Assembly (NCBI RefSeq): GCF_003073045.1 | Contig: NC_037590.1 | Span: forward strand, 36,262,751-36,326,750 | Direction of reading: 5' to 3' | Length of the DNA stretch: 64,000 nucleotides | Origin: Pomacea canaliculata | Lineage: Eukaryota; Mollusca; Gastropoda; Architaenioglossa; Ampullariidae | Shown here: positions 39,423 to 53,738 of the stretch, in pieces | Position numbering within the stretch: the first letter of the stretch is position 1 | Layout: every line of letters starts with the position of its first letter | Notes under the pieces: generated by a model | Database searches by the model: none | What the model was told of the DNA's origin: nothing | The model's input: only the letters and a program-made list of their open reading frames with translations | Program-made: the position numbers and the translations under genes

Positions 39423-42293
39423 CTAACCCTCAGAAGATAAAGTTTTGTTCAGTGCAAGAGCCATACGACTCCAAAAGGAGTCACGAGCGTCAACAGTGTT
39501 CGCCCACTCAATGTACGTCGTCGTCTTCATCACTACAAACATGGCGCTGGTCATGTCACGTGACTCCGTCTCGTGCAGTAACACCAGCACCAACACCTCG
39601 TCACGGTCCATCACACAGCACTGACAGTACTTCAGCTCGAACTGACACCACTCGCTGCGAGCATAATCAGGAGAGAAAACCATCAGAATCTTGCGACTGT
39701 CGTGCACGCAGTCAGCGATGTTGTCCACGATGTGCTTGCCGGGAACAAAATCGCGCTCGTGCACGCATGCGCGAAAGTTCCATCGACCCTCCACCACGGG
39801 CAGTAACTCCTGCATAACCCACTTCCTGTCCTCCACAGCGTAGCTCACGAAGACGTCGTAAGTGTAGTGACGGAATTGTTTTTCTTGTGGACTTCTATGA
39901 TGGAACCACTCGTACATCACCAAGCGGAGATGCCATCGAAATCGGAAGAAGATGATGAAAATGATAAACACGACGAGCACGATGATGATGACAGCAATGG
40001 TGAACGTTGCTGCTCCTTGACCCAAGAGACATGCCTACAACAGCCAGTTCACACACATACATACACATGTACACACGCATTCACATACGCATACGCATAC
40101 ACACACATAGCCCCCATACATACAACAAAATATGACATTAAAGTACGTGACTTTTAGAAACATGTTTTCATACACACTTTGTATACGACACTTACAGAGG
40201 ATCCCTACTGAATCCCTAATCACCAACTCAGTTCATAACCTCTTCCACAGAGTTAACTTTACCCCTGAACGTCCTCCCCATTGTCCTTCCTGTTCGGAGC
40301 TTAAGATATAATGTTGTTTACCTGTTCGTTCATGCGGAACGCCTGTACGCTGGTGTTTACAAGGTTGTCGCACATGTATCCCTCGCGAGCATGAAGTACC
40401 AGCTGGTCAGGTCGCGAGCTCAGCCACTCCTGGAGCCAACGAATATCGCAGGAACAGTAGAACGGGTTACCGCTGAAGTCGATTTGTTGTAACCTGAAAG
40501 CCAAACACACAAGATTGTGAGATGAATTTTAAAATAGAACAGGAAAGTGTATGTAAAACACTCGGTAAGTCTCAGGACTCTGAACTTAAGCGAACAGTTT
40601 TTATGTCAAATATAACTGCTCAAAACTGTTTATGGCAAACGGTTTTCCATGTAAAGTACGGTCGCTGAGACAGCAACACATGCAAACAGAATCACACACA
40701 CTCTCTCTCTTGTACACAGATTCGCTAAGTGATGACTGATGAGCTTTGTTTTCTAGACACTGACATTGTGCACACAGGTCATGTTCTGTTGACATAATCA
40801 CTTTGTACCGGACTTAATGGAGACGGTAGGTGTAACAGCTGCATAACACAAGTACGTGCATATACATGTGTACACAAACGCTTGAGTTTCGTCAAAATTA
40901 TTTTTTTTAAATTACTTAATTCAAACCTTTTTCGTGTGTCCTCATCAAAAGCTTCAGGGGAGACGAAGCTGATCTGATTGGAGTCAAAGCCAAGCCCTTT
41001 CAGTTGAACCAACGGTGAGAAACAGCCATCTGGTATGACCTTCAGCAGGTTGTCGTATAAATACAAGTACTCCAGACTCTTAAAAGGCGCAAAGGTGTCG
41101 GGACTGATGCTCTCAATTCCGCAGTCTCCAAGATACAAACTTTTTATCGATCTGAACGGTTCGAAAAGTCTGTGAAACCTTTCGATCGACACTGTTTTGA
41201 ACACGCAATGATCGAAATAGAATTTCAGAACGTTGGTACATCCACCAAAAGCGTCTTCATGAAGAACTTTTGGAGACGAGAGATCGAGGTAATTCAAGGC
41301 GAGTCCCAGATACAGCAGCTGTGAGTTATTAAAGGTGAACTTGTCGATTCGTAATATTTTGTCTTCCATTTGAGTCAGTTCAAGTTTTTCTAGACTTGGA
41401 AATCGTGCGATTCCAAAAGTGTTACTTTCAAAATTTTGGAATCTGTTGAACTCGAGGGTCAAAACATACAACTTTGGGAGACAGACAGGATCCGTTATCG
41501 AAGAAATCATGTTGAAATCCAGTAGAAGTTGCTCGAGGTTGGGGAAAAGGGATTCTCCAGTGTCCGGATCGCATGACTTCGGGAAGTCAAAGAGACGATT
41601 GTACTGCAGGTCTAGAAACCTCAGGTTCTCCAGTCGTGAGGTAGTGAGGTTGTACAGTTGGTTTGCCTGAGCAATGAACATGTGCAGACTGTTCAAAGGC
41701 TGCAGATGTCCCATATAAAAGGAACCAATATTGTTTAGACTAACGTTCAACACGTCCAGCTCCCTCAGAGTGCTCCTAGAAAAGATGTTTAAGTCTGCCT
41801 GACTTAAGCCACTGCACAGTATTTCCAGCCTCGACAAGGACTGAATTCGGAAAACATGGCCCAGTGCTTCACGACTTAAATGGTTACCGTTTAGAAGGAG
41901 AGTAGTCAAATGATGTAGTCCCTGAAAAGCTCTAGACGATACAGATATTAAGCCGTTGTTGGAGAGATCCAGCAACCACACTTGGGACACGTTGAAAAAA
42001 AAATCGTTAGATATATAAGACAGGTTGTTGCTGGAGAAGTTGAGGACCTGGACTTCGATAGGAAGACGAGGCACGTAGGTCAGGAGGCCATGATGCGATG
42101 AACAGTCGGCCGTAGTGTTGCTGCAAAAGCAAAAGCCCTCGCCAAAGCAAGGGTGAGTTATGGAACCTGCGTCGTGCCTCTCTGTCCAGCAGTGATTGGG
42201 ATCTTGCGCGAGACAGATGAGGGCAGACTGCAGGGCGAATATCAGTAACAGGATTCTTGGTCTCTGTGTTTTGTGCGTCCCCCTTCTGGCCAT
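39423..42293 (-). CDS. TLR: Toll-like receptor, copy 2, intact, three exons
   Basis: Exons: 40927-42293 (1367 bases), 40322-40493 (172), 39423-40034 (612), together 716 residues with no break. The signal peptide ends near ALICLAQ. LRRNT (CFCSNTTADCSSHHG) is followed by LRRs built on LxxLxLxxN, with several NxS/T glycosylation sites. Exon 2 is the LRRCT (NPFYCSCDIRWLQEW, then YMCDN). Exon 3 begins ACLLGQG, with the span at about residues 521-543 and the TIR from about 570: box 1 YDVFVSYA, box 2 CVHERDFVPG. The exon 1 donor lies after the CGA-AAA-AG codons, and all three introns and phases match the other copies. Exon 1 is nearly identical to that of copy 3 except for the last LRRs, and about 200 bases of 5' flank are shared. 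Confidence 0.93.
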
Positions 42294-42495
42294 CGCTGCA
42301 GCCCTTCAGACGAGCTGATAGTTTCCCCTGGGAATCTTCCACACTCATCTGCACAGCTCGGTGACTTTCGAATCTCAGCTCCATTCCTCGTCTGAACCTT
42401 TGTCAAATAAAGAAATTCCCCGAACGGAAAAGTCCCAGGAACTTCGACACCAGCAACGGTATTATTTAAATTGAGGACACGGTCGTGAACACAAC
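42294..42495 (-). promoter_or_regulatory. 5' flank of TLR copy 2, shared with copy 3
   Basis: This sequence aligns along its length with 48003-48205 upstream of copy 3, with only small differences. It should contain the 5' UTR and core promoter. An AATTTAAATAAT motif about 170 bases upstream of the start codon is kept in both copies and might serve as a TATA-like element. Confidence 0.45.
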
Positions 42496-42776
42496 GCTTG
42501 CTAGGTGGCGCTATTTCTGTCCTTTGCCAGCTGCTAGAGTGCGACGGCTGCAGTTCAAAGGCAACGGCTTATGAGAAGAAAAAAAACAACTAAAAATAAG
42601 TTGTCGCGGGATCGTTTGTATCGGGTTTGTATAGCCTACATCGCACCTATAGCGACCTTTCTTGCCAGTATTTATAGCAGCAACAGTATGTCATGCACAG
42701 GTAACTCTGCGCAGTGTAGCGGGTCAAGGTCAGCAAGGGGCAGGGGCCTGATGGGATATGTGGGCGTGTCTTGCAG

Positions 42777-42865
42777 GACTGCTGTCTGTCTGCCAAGACC
42801 AACGCTTAGCCTCCGTTGTTAGTCTCGGCGAGCCTAAACAAATAATGTGACTAAACCGGAAGCTT
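42777..42865 (-). repeat. Dispersed repeat A, copy 2
   Basis: Read on the minus strand this matches 28808-28911: it starts AAGCTTCCGGTTTAGTCACA and ends at GACAGACAGCAGTC. It is about 15 bases shorter in the middle. It lies just before a LINE fragment but is not obviously part of it. Confidence 0.6.
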
Positions 42866-42954
42866 AATTTGTAGTCTCATGCCTCGAAAAAAAAAATCGT
42901 CTGCCAGCAGTCCAGTAATACAAGTTCTTGGTAGGGTCACGGACGTACATAGGG

Positions 42955-43385
42955 TACATGGGTGGAGTGTTTCAACATCTCTTTCAACTCCCATTCCACA
43001 AACTTTTCAACATCGTCCCACTCCCCAAAAAACCTAATCCTAGTCAACTTAATGATTTTTGGCCAGTAGCACTAACCTCCCTCGTGATGAAATCTGGAGA
43101 AAATTGTCAGAGTTAGACACCCTGCAATTTGCTTATGGGAAGCGGAGGGGTGTTGACGATGCCCTGTTTTTCATTGTGAACACACTGTACAAACATTTGA
43201 TAAGCCCAAGACGCATGCTAGACTACTCTTCGCTGATTTTAGTTCTGCATTCAATACAGTATACAGTCCAACTAGACCTTCTGACTTTGAGACTGATTTC
43301 TGATGTTGATCTTCCACATCAACTAATTTTGTGAATAGTGGATTTTCTTACTTGCAGACAGAGGAGGGTTCGATCTCTGTTGTCC
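42955..43385 (+). mobile_element. LINE (non-LTR retrotransposon) reverse-transcriptase fragment
   Basis: Three stretches in different frames match the reverse transcriptase of jockey/CR1/L2-type LINEs: VPLPKKPNPSQLNDF followed by PVALTSLVMKS (about 43015-43095), LDTLQFAYGKRRGVDDALF with LYKHL (43113-43200), and IVDFLTCRQRRVR (43335-43375). In intact elements these are consecutive parts of the fingers and palm. Frame changes and a stop inside the third stretch show it is dead. No endonuclease, 5' end or tail is seen, so it is a short internal fragment. The clade is not resolved. Confidence 0.75.
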
Positions 43386-43729
43386 TTCACCTAATAGAAA
43401 TGAAAGGTGCATATCAGCGCTGCTGTTATTCCTTCTGTTTGCCACCGATGATGTCGTCGACGACGGCGATGATGAGAAGTTATGTGCGATGTGACAACAA
43501 CGTGAAGACACGCTTTTAACTTTGTTGCTTCACCAAGGTTACGCTGTCCTAACCTAAAAATAGCAACTGTGGTGGATTTTACTGTCAAGGGAGGGAATAG
43601 CTATCTGAACACTAGTTTTGTGCTGGACAAAGTTGCTTCCCCTCGCCGCAATAAAATTCTTTTTTATGACACACCTGGCTTTCAAAATCATTTGGCAAAG
43701 AAATACAGTTTAATCTATAGTTTTATTCC

Positions 43730-44100
43730 ACACGTTTCAGTGGCAAAAGATTATGGACTGATCAAATCCCTTTTTATGGCAATAACAATGTTTTTATTTT
43801 ATGTTATTGTTCTTTCAGTCAAGTAATGCAATCAACGTTAGTCTTACCTGCACAAGATTTTCGGTTTGCAGCTTAATTAGCACAATCTTGTAGCCTTAAA
43901 CAACATTATACCCAGCACAAAAATCACGTTTTCATACAATTTTCTCTTCAGTTTATTTTTCTCATATTCTTCAAATCAATATTTTTGTAATGTAATTAAA
44001 AGTAAGATCAAACGTGTTGTAAATTTTTAAAAGATAAAAGCTTTGCATTGCAATAGTTGTTGTGCAATTTTTTGTTGTTTTGTGTTAATAATAAGAACAG
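43730..44100 (-). pseudogene. Orphan TLR 3'-flank, no TIR exon attached
   Basis: 43815-43900 aligns clearly with 58361-58450, the 3' flank of copy 6, around TTGCAGCTTAATTAG. The word AATAATAAGAACAG near 44085 corresponds to 58824-58838, directly at the copy 6 stop. The match ends exactly where the TIR exon would begin. It is best read as the remains of a lost or rearranged TLR copy. Confidence 0.55.
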
Positions 44101-44354
44101 CTTTAAAGACCTACCTGATTGGTAAGAAATATCCCGCTCAAAAGACTCATTTCAAGTCACTTATTAATGAAATCGTAAGGAGAAACACGAACCTCGAGAA
44201 ATTAAATAAAAACGATTTCCTCGCCTATTCAAATCTCCATTTAGGCCTCGAAGCCGTGTGTGACGTCAGTACAGGTAAAAATCATAGTGACCACAGAATG
44301 GCTGATACAAGTTATCCACAAAATACCGAATCTCGAAAGCCCAAGCACAGACAT

Positions 44355-44540
44355 AGATATTATTGTGTCGTTGTCGAACGCACAATCAAACATATTGACG
44401 GAATAAGTGTACAAACGTTTCAAAAGGAGTCATCGTTCAGAAGACAATGGACCAACTTTATTCGTGTGTGTAGAACTGACTTCAGTCCACTCGCACAGTA
44501 TACGAATGTCACTTTGCTCCTGATGTTACCCAGTAAGGTG
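44355..44540 (+). pseudogene. Decayed THAP-like zinc-finger segment
   Basis: Inside an open frame at 44043-44669, residues 105-160 resemble a THAP DNA-binding domain: YYCVVVER, then GISVQTFQKESSFRRQWTNF, then RTDFSP. The second zinc Cys of the CxxC pair is lost, and an ECHF match to the Cys/His end of the domain is in another frame. THAP domains occur in P-element-type transposases and host transcription factors; which source this is cannot be told. The rest of the frame resembles nothing I know, and it starts inside a TLR 3'-flank relic, so an active gene is unlikely. Confidence 0.4.
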
Positions 44541-45059
44541 TACACTGAAGAAGAACGAGCGTTTATAAGTACCGCAAAAGCTTCTTTTTACAGGGTCCGT
44601 CCCTTTTATATACAAAAGCACGGTTTGTTGTTGTTTTTTGTGTCCAGCAACAAAGAGCAGCTGTACTAACACCTCTATCATATATACTTCAAATTCAACG
44701 TTTTAAGTGACAGTATTATAGATGTAACTGGTGGTACAGTATGTTGGTAGTAACGTGCACATGATAAATGATAAGGAATGTCTTCACTAGCGTTCCCGAA
44801 AATGTATCTTCACCTTTCCATATATTTATTTGTGCGAGTGTCCCTCCTTTTGTCCCTCCTTTTAACAACCGTATGAGCAGCTATGCTCATATAAACGGGC
44901 AAATCAGTCATAGTGGTCAATTTTCCCACTAAAGACTTTTGTAAGCAAAAGAATAAACCTCCATGGATAAACATAAATTGGGATAATTTATTGACCTTTT
45001 TCAGAGAAATGAGTCCGCCTTTGGCTAAGATTTTGTGCTTTATAAATTCTCACTTTATT

Positions 45060-45060
<1 letters not shown>

Positions 45061-45098
<38 letters not shown>
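45061..45098. repeat. TCA trinucleotide microsatellite
   Basis: About twelve TCA units ending 20 bases before the stop codon of TLR copy 3, so within its 3' UTR. Confidence 0.9.
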
Positions 45099-45117
45099 TG
45101 TTTATAACTCGGACCAA

Positions 45118-48002
45118 TCAGATAGAACTGATAGATCTCTGAGAGCTGATGACGCAGTTCAATGCCCGAGACAGTCGACCCCAAAAGGAGTCACGAGCGT
45201 CAACGGTGTCCGCCCACTCAATGTACGTCGTCGTCTTCATCACTGCAAACATGGCACTGGTCATGTCACGTGACTCCGTCTCGTGCAGTAACACCAGCAC
45301 CAACACCTCGTCACGGTCCATCACACAGCACTGACAGTACTTCAGCTCGAACTGACACCATTCGCTGCGAGCATAGTCAGGAGAGAAAACCATCAGAATC
45401 TTGCGACTGTCGTGCACGCAGTCAGCGATGTTGTCCACGATGTGCTTGCCGGGAATGAAGTCGCGCTCGTGCACGCATGCGCGAAGGCTCCATTGACCCT
45501 CCAGGACGGGCAGTAACTCCTGCATCACCCACTTCCTGTCCTCCTCAGCGTAGCCTACGAAGACGTCGTTAGTGAAGTGACGGAGTTGTCCCTCCTGTGG
45601 ACCTCTATGATGAAACCACTCGTACATCACCAAGCGGAGATGCCATCGGAAACGGAAGAAGACTATGGAGATGATGAACACGACGAGCACGATGATGATG
45701 ACAGCAACGGTGAAAGTTGCTGCTGCTTGACCTAAGAGACAGGCCTACAACACACATACTTCAAGCTGTAAGATTTCAATTTTCTTCTGACAATTTCTGT
45801 CTCCTGGTGTATTCTAAGTAATGAAGTATGTAATAGTTATTCCTTTTTCTTAGTCTGTCTAAAAGAGGCATGGCTACTTTACATTCTTCACTGTGTTCAA
45901 AAGGCAAATTATTTCTTAAATCTGATGTCTCTTTGGTTCATCGTTCTCACATTTGACCTGTTTGTTCTTATGTGATATTTTAGTTCTCTTATACTTCTAA
46001 CTTTCCTATTTAGAGTATATCCTTTTAAATTTTGCGGTTTTACCTGATCGTTTATCTGGAAAACCCGTACAGGAGTATTTAGGATGTTGTCACACATATA
46101 TCCATCTTGCTTATAGTTGCAAAACTGGTTAGGATGCGAACTCATCCACTCTTGAAACCAACGGATATCACAGGAACAATAGAACGGGTTTCCACCGAGG
46201 TATATTTTCTGTAGCCTGCAAGTCAGACAACAATAGGATCACAGTTTAAGGCAAATACCGAATCTGCCGCCTTTGTGTTGTAAAAGGAAGAGATTGTATT
46301 GCCTAATTTCTCTTCTAAAATCTGAAACAAGGAACTTCCTAGAGACGAGCTCACACTTGTAAGATTGCATAAAGGTTATTTGAAAATACGTTGAAAATAA
46401 AATTTGAAATGCTCATTCGAAAAATTTTTAAAACAATTTTTATCACTAATGTCTCAATGATAAGTCCAGAACTCTGATAGTTCTCTCTTCTTTTGTTGCT
46501 CCAGTGAAAGACAACTTGACGACTCATACTTTCAATTTTACACAATACGTTACGCACACAAACCGATACACACACACTTTTCTCTTGTCCGCTCAGCTCT
46601 ATCTTAATTAAGTCAAATAGCAAAAAGATTCAAACCTGCCAAGAGTCTCCTGTGTAAAAGTGTCCTTTGAGATAACACTGATGAGATTGTTGTTGAGAAC
46701 CAGAACTTTCAGCTTTGTCAAGGCCGAAAAACATCCATCTGGTAAGAATCTGATCAGGTTGCCGTATAAATACAAGAACTCCAGACTCTTAAAAGGCGCA
46801 AAGGTGTCGGGACTGATGCTCTCAATTCCGCAGTCTCCAAGATACAAACTTTTTATCGATCTGAACGGTTCGAAAAGTCTGTGGAACCTTTCGATCGACA
46901 CTGTTTTGAATACGCAATGATCGAAATAGAATATTGTGATGCCGGTACTTCCACCAAAAGCGTCTTCATGAAGAACTCTTGGAGACGAGAGATCGATGTA
47001 ATTCAAGGCGAGTCCCAGATACAGCAGCTGTGAATTATTAAAGGTGAACTTGTCGATTCGTAATATTTTGTCTTCCATTTGAGTCAGTTCAAGTTTTTCT
47101 AAACTTGGAAATCGTAAGATTCCAAATGTGTTACTTTCAAACATTTGGAATCTGTTAAACTCGAGGGTCAAAACATACAACTTAGGGAAACAAACAGGAT
47201 CCGTGATCGAAGAAATCATGTTGAAATCCAGCAGAAGTTGCTCGAGGTTGGGGAAAAGGGATTCTCCAGTGTCCGGATCGCATGACTTCGGGAAGTCAAA
47301 GAGACGATTGTACTGCAGGTCTAGAAACCTCAGGTTCTCCAGTCGTGAGGTAGTGAGGTTGTACAGTTGGTTTGCCTGAGCAATGAACATGTGCAGACTG
47401 TTCAAAGGCTGCAGATTTCCCATATAAAAGGAACCAATATTGTTTAGACTAACGTTCAACACGTCCAGCTCCCTCAGAGTGCTCCTAGAAAAGATGTTTA
47501 AGTCTGCCTGACTTAAGCCACTGCACAGTATTTCCAGCCTCGACAAGGACTGAATTCGGAAAACATGGCCCAGTGCTTGACGATTTAAATGGTTACCGTT
47601 TAGAAAGAGAGTAGTCAAATGATGTAGTCCCCGAAAAGCTCTAGACGATACAGAAATTAAGCCGTTGTTGGAGAGATCCAGCAACCTTACTTGCGACACG
47701 TTGAAAAAAAAATCGTTAGGTATAAAAGACAGGTTGTTGTTGGAGAAGTTGAGGACCTGGACTTCGATAGGAAGACGAGGCACGTAGGTCAGGAGGCCAT
47801 GATGCGATGAACAGTCGGCAGTGGTGTTGCTGCAAAAGCAAAAGCCCTCGCCAAAGCAGGAGTAAGTTATGGAACCTGCGTCGTGCTTCTCTGTCCAGCA
47901 GTGATTGCGATCTTGCGCGAGACAGATGAGGGCAGACTGCAGGGTGAATATCAGTAACAGGATTCTTGGTCTCTGTGTTTTGTGCGTCACCCTCCTGGCC
48001 AT
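45118..48002 (-). CDS. TLR: Toll-like receptor, copy 3, intact, apparent recombinant
   Basis: Exons: 46636-48002 (1367 bases), 46044-46215 (172), 45118-45744 (627), together 721 residues with no break. The plan is as in copy 2: signal peptide to about ALICLAQ, LRRNT, LRRs, LRRCT, membrane span, TIR (YAEEDRKWVMQEL, box 2 CVHERDFIPG). Over the first 85-90% of exon 1 it is almost the same as copy 2. From about 46760 onward (GNLIRFLPDGCFSALTKLK, then the LRRCT LQKIYLGGNPFYCSC and QINDQ) it instead follows copy 6 and the adjacent relic. The TIR exon has a longer C-terminus (RSISSI). Introns are GT-AG with the same phases as the other copies. Confidence 0.92.
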
Positions 48003-48205
48003 CGCTGCAGCCCTTCAGACGTGATGATAGTTTCCCCTGGGAATCTTCCACACTCATCTGCACAGCTCGGTGACTTTGAATCTCAGCTCCATTCCTCACC
48101 TGAACCTTTGTCAAATTAAAAAAATTCCCCAAACAGAAAAGTGCCAGGAACTTTGACACCAGCGACGGTATTATTTAAATTGAGGACACGCTCCTGAACA
48201 CAACA
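48003..48205 (-). promoter_or_regulatory. 5' flank of TLR copy 3, shared with copy 2
   Basis: Aligns with 42294-42495. The match stops at about 48205, where the sequence switches without spacer into a piece of LRRCT exon from another TLR copy, so this is a duplication breakpoint. The core promoter appears to be kept. Confidence 0.45.
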
Positions 48206-49160
48206 ATTGCGATATCACAGGAACAGTAGAACGGGTTTCCACTGAGGACTATTTTCTGTAGCCTACATGTCAATACCGAATCTGCAGCCTTTGTGTTGTG
48301 AAGGGAAGAGACTGTATTGTCCAATTTCTTTTCTTAAATCTGAAACAAGGAACTTCCTAGAGACGCACTCACATTTGAAAGATTGCATAAAAGTTATTTG
48401 AAAATAAGTTGAAAATAAAATTGCAAAATGCTCGTTTGAAAAATTTTTTAAACAATTTTTATCGCTAATGTCTCAATGATAAATCCAGGACTCTGATAGT
48501 TTTCTCTTATTTTGCTGTTCCACTGATAGACAATTTGACGACTAATACTTTCAATTTTACTTACACAATACTTTACGCACACAAACCGACACACACACTC
48601 GTCCGCTCAGCTCTCACTTCTTTACGCCAACTAGAAAATAAATACTCAAACCTATCACGAGTCTCCTGTGCAAAAGTATCCTTGGAGATGATACTGATAA
48701 GATTGTTGTTGAGAGCCAGAAATTGCAGCTTTGTCAAGGCAGAAAAACATCCATCTGGTAAGAACTTCATCAGGTTGCCGTATAAATACAAGAATTCCAA
48801 GCTCACAAAAGGCGAAAATGTATCATGGCTAATACGAGAAATTTGGCAAAATCCTAGAAATAAACTCTGTATCTTCTTGAACGGATGGAAAAGTATTTGA
48901 AATCTCTTTTTACTTACTGTCTTATGTCTTACTGAGCAAAACGCCAGTAAAGTTTCTTAATACTCGTTTCAGTGAGAATTTCTGCCAACATTTAACGTCT
49001 GTCACGACAAAACTGTATTTTCTTAGTGATAACCTCGACGTTTGGGCACAAGTGGACATAGTAGCCACCATAGATCGCATAATACGGCTTGTGAAACATG
49101 CGACATTATACAATTTCCGCGTGCGTTTTTAAGTGGGAAAGGAAGTATATGTTAAAGGTT
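48206..49160 (-). pseudogene. TLR relic (copy 4) with most of the gene deleted
   Basis: 48206-48262 is the first part of an LRRCT exon (GNPFYCSCDI). 48263-48655 matches the LRR-LRRCT intron of copy 3. 48656-48922 encodes the last LRRs (LEFLYLYGNLMKFLPDGCF, LALNNNLIS, then a DTF(A)QETRDRFE end as in copies 3 and 6). Beyond 48925 the rest of the LRR exon is gone, and 49085-49135 resembles the 5' flank of copy 5 (GACATTATACA and CCGCGTG). No TIR exon is attached on the other side. It cannot encode a receptor. Confidence 0.75.
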
Positions 49161-50799
49161 GACATGCAATTCCCTGGGAAAAAAGTCAAAGTTGATATTT
49201 TTTCTAAAAAAAAAGAAACTTTTTTATCCAAACAAAATCATTCGTCCATTATAAGTTTTGTTGTTTGCAAGTTTATTTATTAAAATATAATAACACATAT
49301 CTTACTAAAAGAATGATTACATTAATCATTTCATCACATTAATATATGTAGTTTCTGGGAGTAAAGTTATATTGAAGTCAGTAGTGATTGACTTTAGTAA
49401 CAATTAAGTAACGGCTTAGTAGCTATAATCAAACTTTATTGCCTTTTCAAACAGATTATATACACATCAAATTTGTAGTGATTATCATTCTGATTCGTCT
49501 ATCAGCTAATTAAGTTACATTGAATATTTATATAAAATGTTTGTAAACTTAAAAAATTAAGGATAAAGATAATAAATTCTGACATGATGATGATGATGAT
49601 GATGATGAAGAGGAGGAGGAGAAGGAGGAGGTGGTAATTTTTTAGAATACATGCCAGATTTACTTATAAGATTCAAAAGAAACAAAGAAAACCAAATAAT
49701 TTTGACTGGTAGCATTCGAGAACTTTTGTCTCATTCTCAGCACTTTTTTAAGCGAGGTAGGGTGAAAATTCTTAATTCCTGACAAACTTGCACGTACTTA
49801 TAAGTGGAGAAGCACACTCATTTCATTACAATGTAGCAAATTTGTAAACATTCATTCTGGTTGCTGAACTACAATGCGTGGCACCAAAAATAGATCCAGA
49901 AGAAACGATCATAGATCTAAATGTAAGCGGTTTTTTTATTTAGTCGTTTCATCAAGACATCCAAGCACAGATGTTGAAGCAGGACATCATTGAAACAAAT
50001 TTTTACAAAATGCTATCTGGATGTACAACAATTATACAAGTGAATGCTACAAATCATGAACCACGAAGGAAGCAGCGGGATGTGGAGACCGTTACTTGTG
50101 TTTCAACGAAAACTTCGATCTTACTTGTCAAAAATGATAAACTCAGAAAGCCACAGACCATCCAACACACAGAGAAAGTAAAGGAGAACAGATCCACAAG
50201 TTGATGATGATAAAACCAGAACAATGACACTCTTTATATCAGTAGCCTTGTGCCGATAACCGATACTGGAGGAAAGGAAGGGGGAAATTAATTATTGGTT
50301 CAAAATACAATGGTACATGAAAAATGATAGCCCAAGATATCAACTTAATTAAAATTACAAGGAACAATGAAAGCTATAAAGTAAATTTTGTTATTAAGAA
50401 AAGAAGCACAAGCACTTGCAAATTATTGACTCTCTCTAACTTCTAGTGATTTGTAAATAAAAAATCCAAAACAGATGGTAGACAGAACAATCCAACAAAG
50501 CTAACCCCTGTAGTCTGTAAGGCGAGGGGACATCACTCAATAATAATAATATTATTTTTTATTATTATTCCTTATGTCATATGAATGCTTTTTTTATAAT
50601 TGTTATCTTAATTACACGCATGTGTTTCTCTATCTTTATTTAATGTTGCATGAGCAGAGTGTTGCAGTCCAGTGCATATCGGAGCTCTTCGACAACACTA
50701 TTAATCTGTCCCTTAAATCTAATCTTTAATCTAACCTAATACCTGTCTATGAACTGTAGCAAGACTGTGGTGCACTTTTGATTAAAAAAAAGACCAGGT
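49161..50799. other. Spacer between the TLR relic and copy 5
   Basis: 49300-49460 still resembles the far 5' flank of copies 5 and 6 (GATTACATTAATCATTT, CTTAGTAGCTATAATCAAAC). An ATG/GAG microsatellite lies at 49585-49631. 50640-50720 matches the 3' flank of copy 6 at 58083-58150. No other gene is recognised. Confidence 0.55.
49585..49631. repeat. ATG microsatellite passing into a GAG tract
   Basis: About eight ATG units are followed by AGG/GAG triplets. Non-coding. Confidence 0.9.

Positions 50800-53738
<2,939 letters not shown>

Noticed and set aside
39452-39817. Open frames of about 60-120 codons on the plus strand opposite the TIR exons (also near 45162, 50931 and 58861), alike in every copy
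   Set aside because: They mirror the strongly conserved TIR coding strand. Their likeness follows from TIR exon identity, and they have no start context, domain or splice structure of their own.
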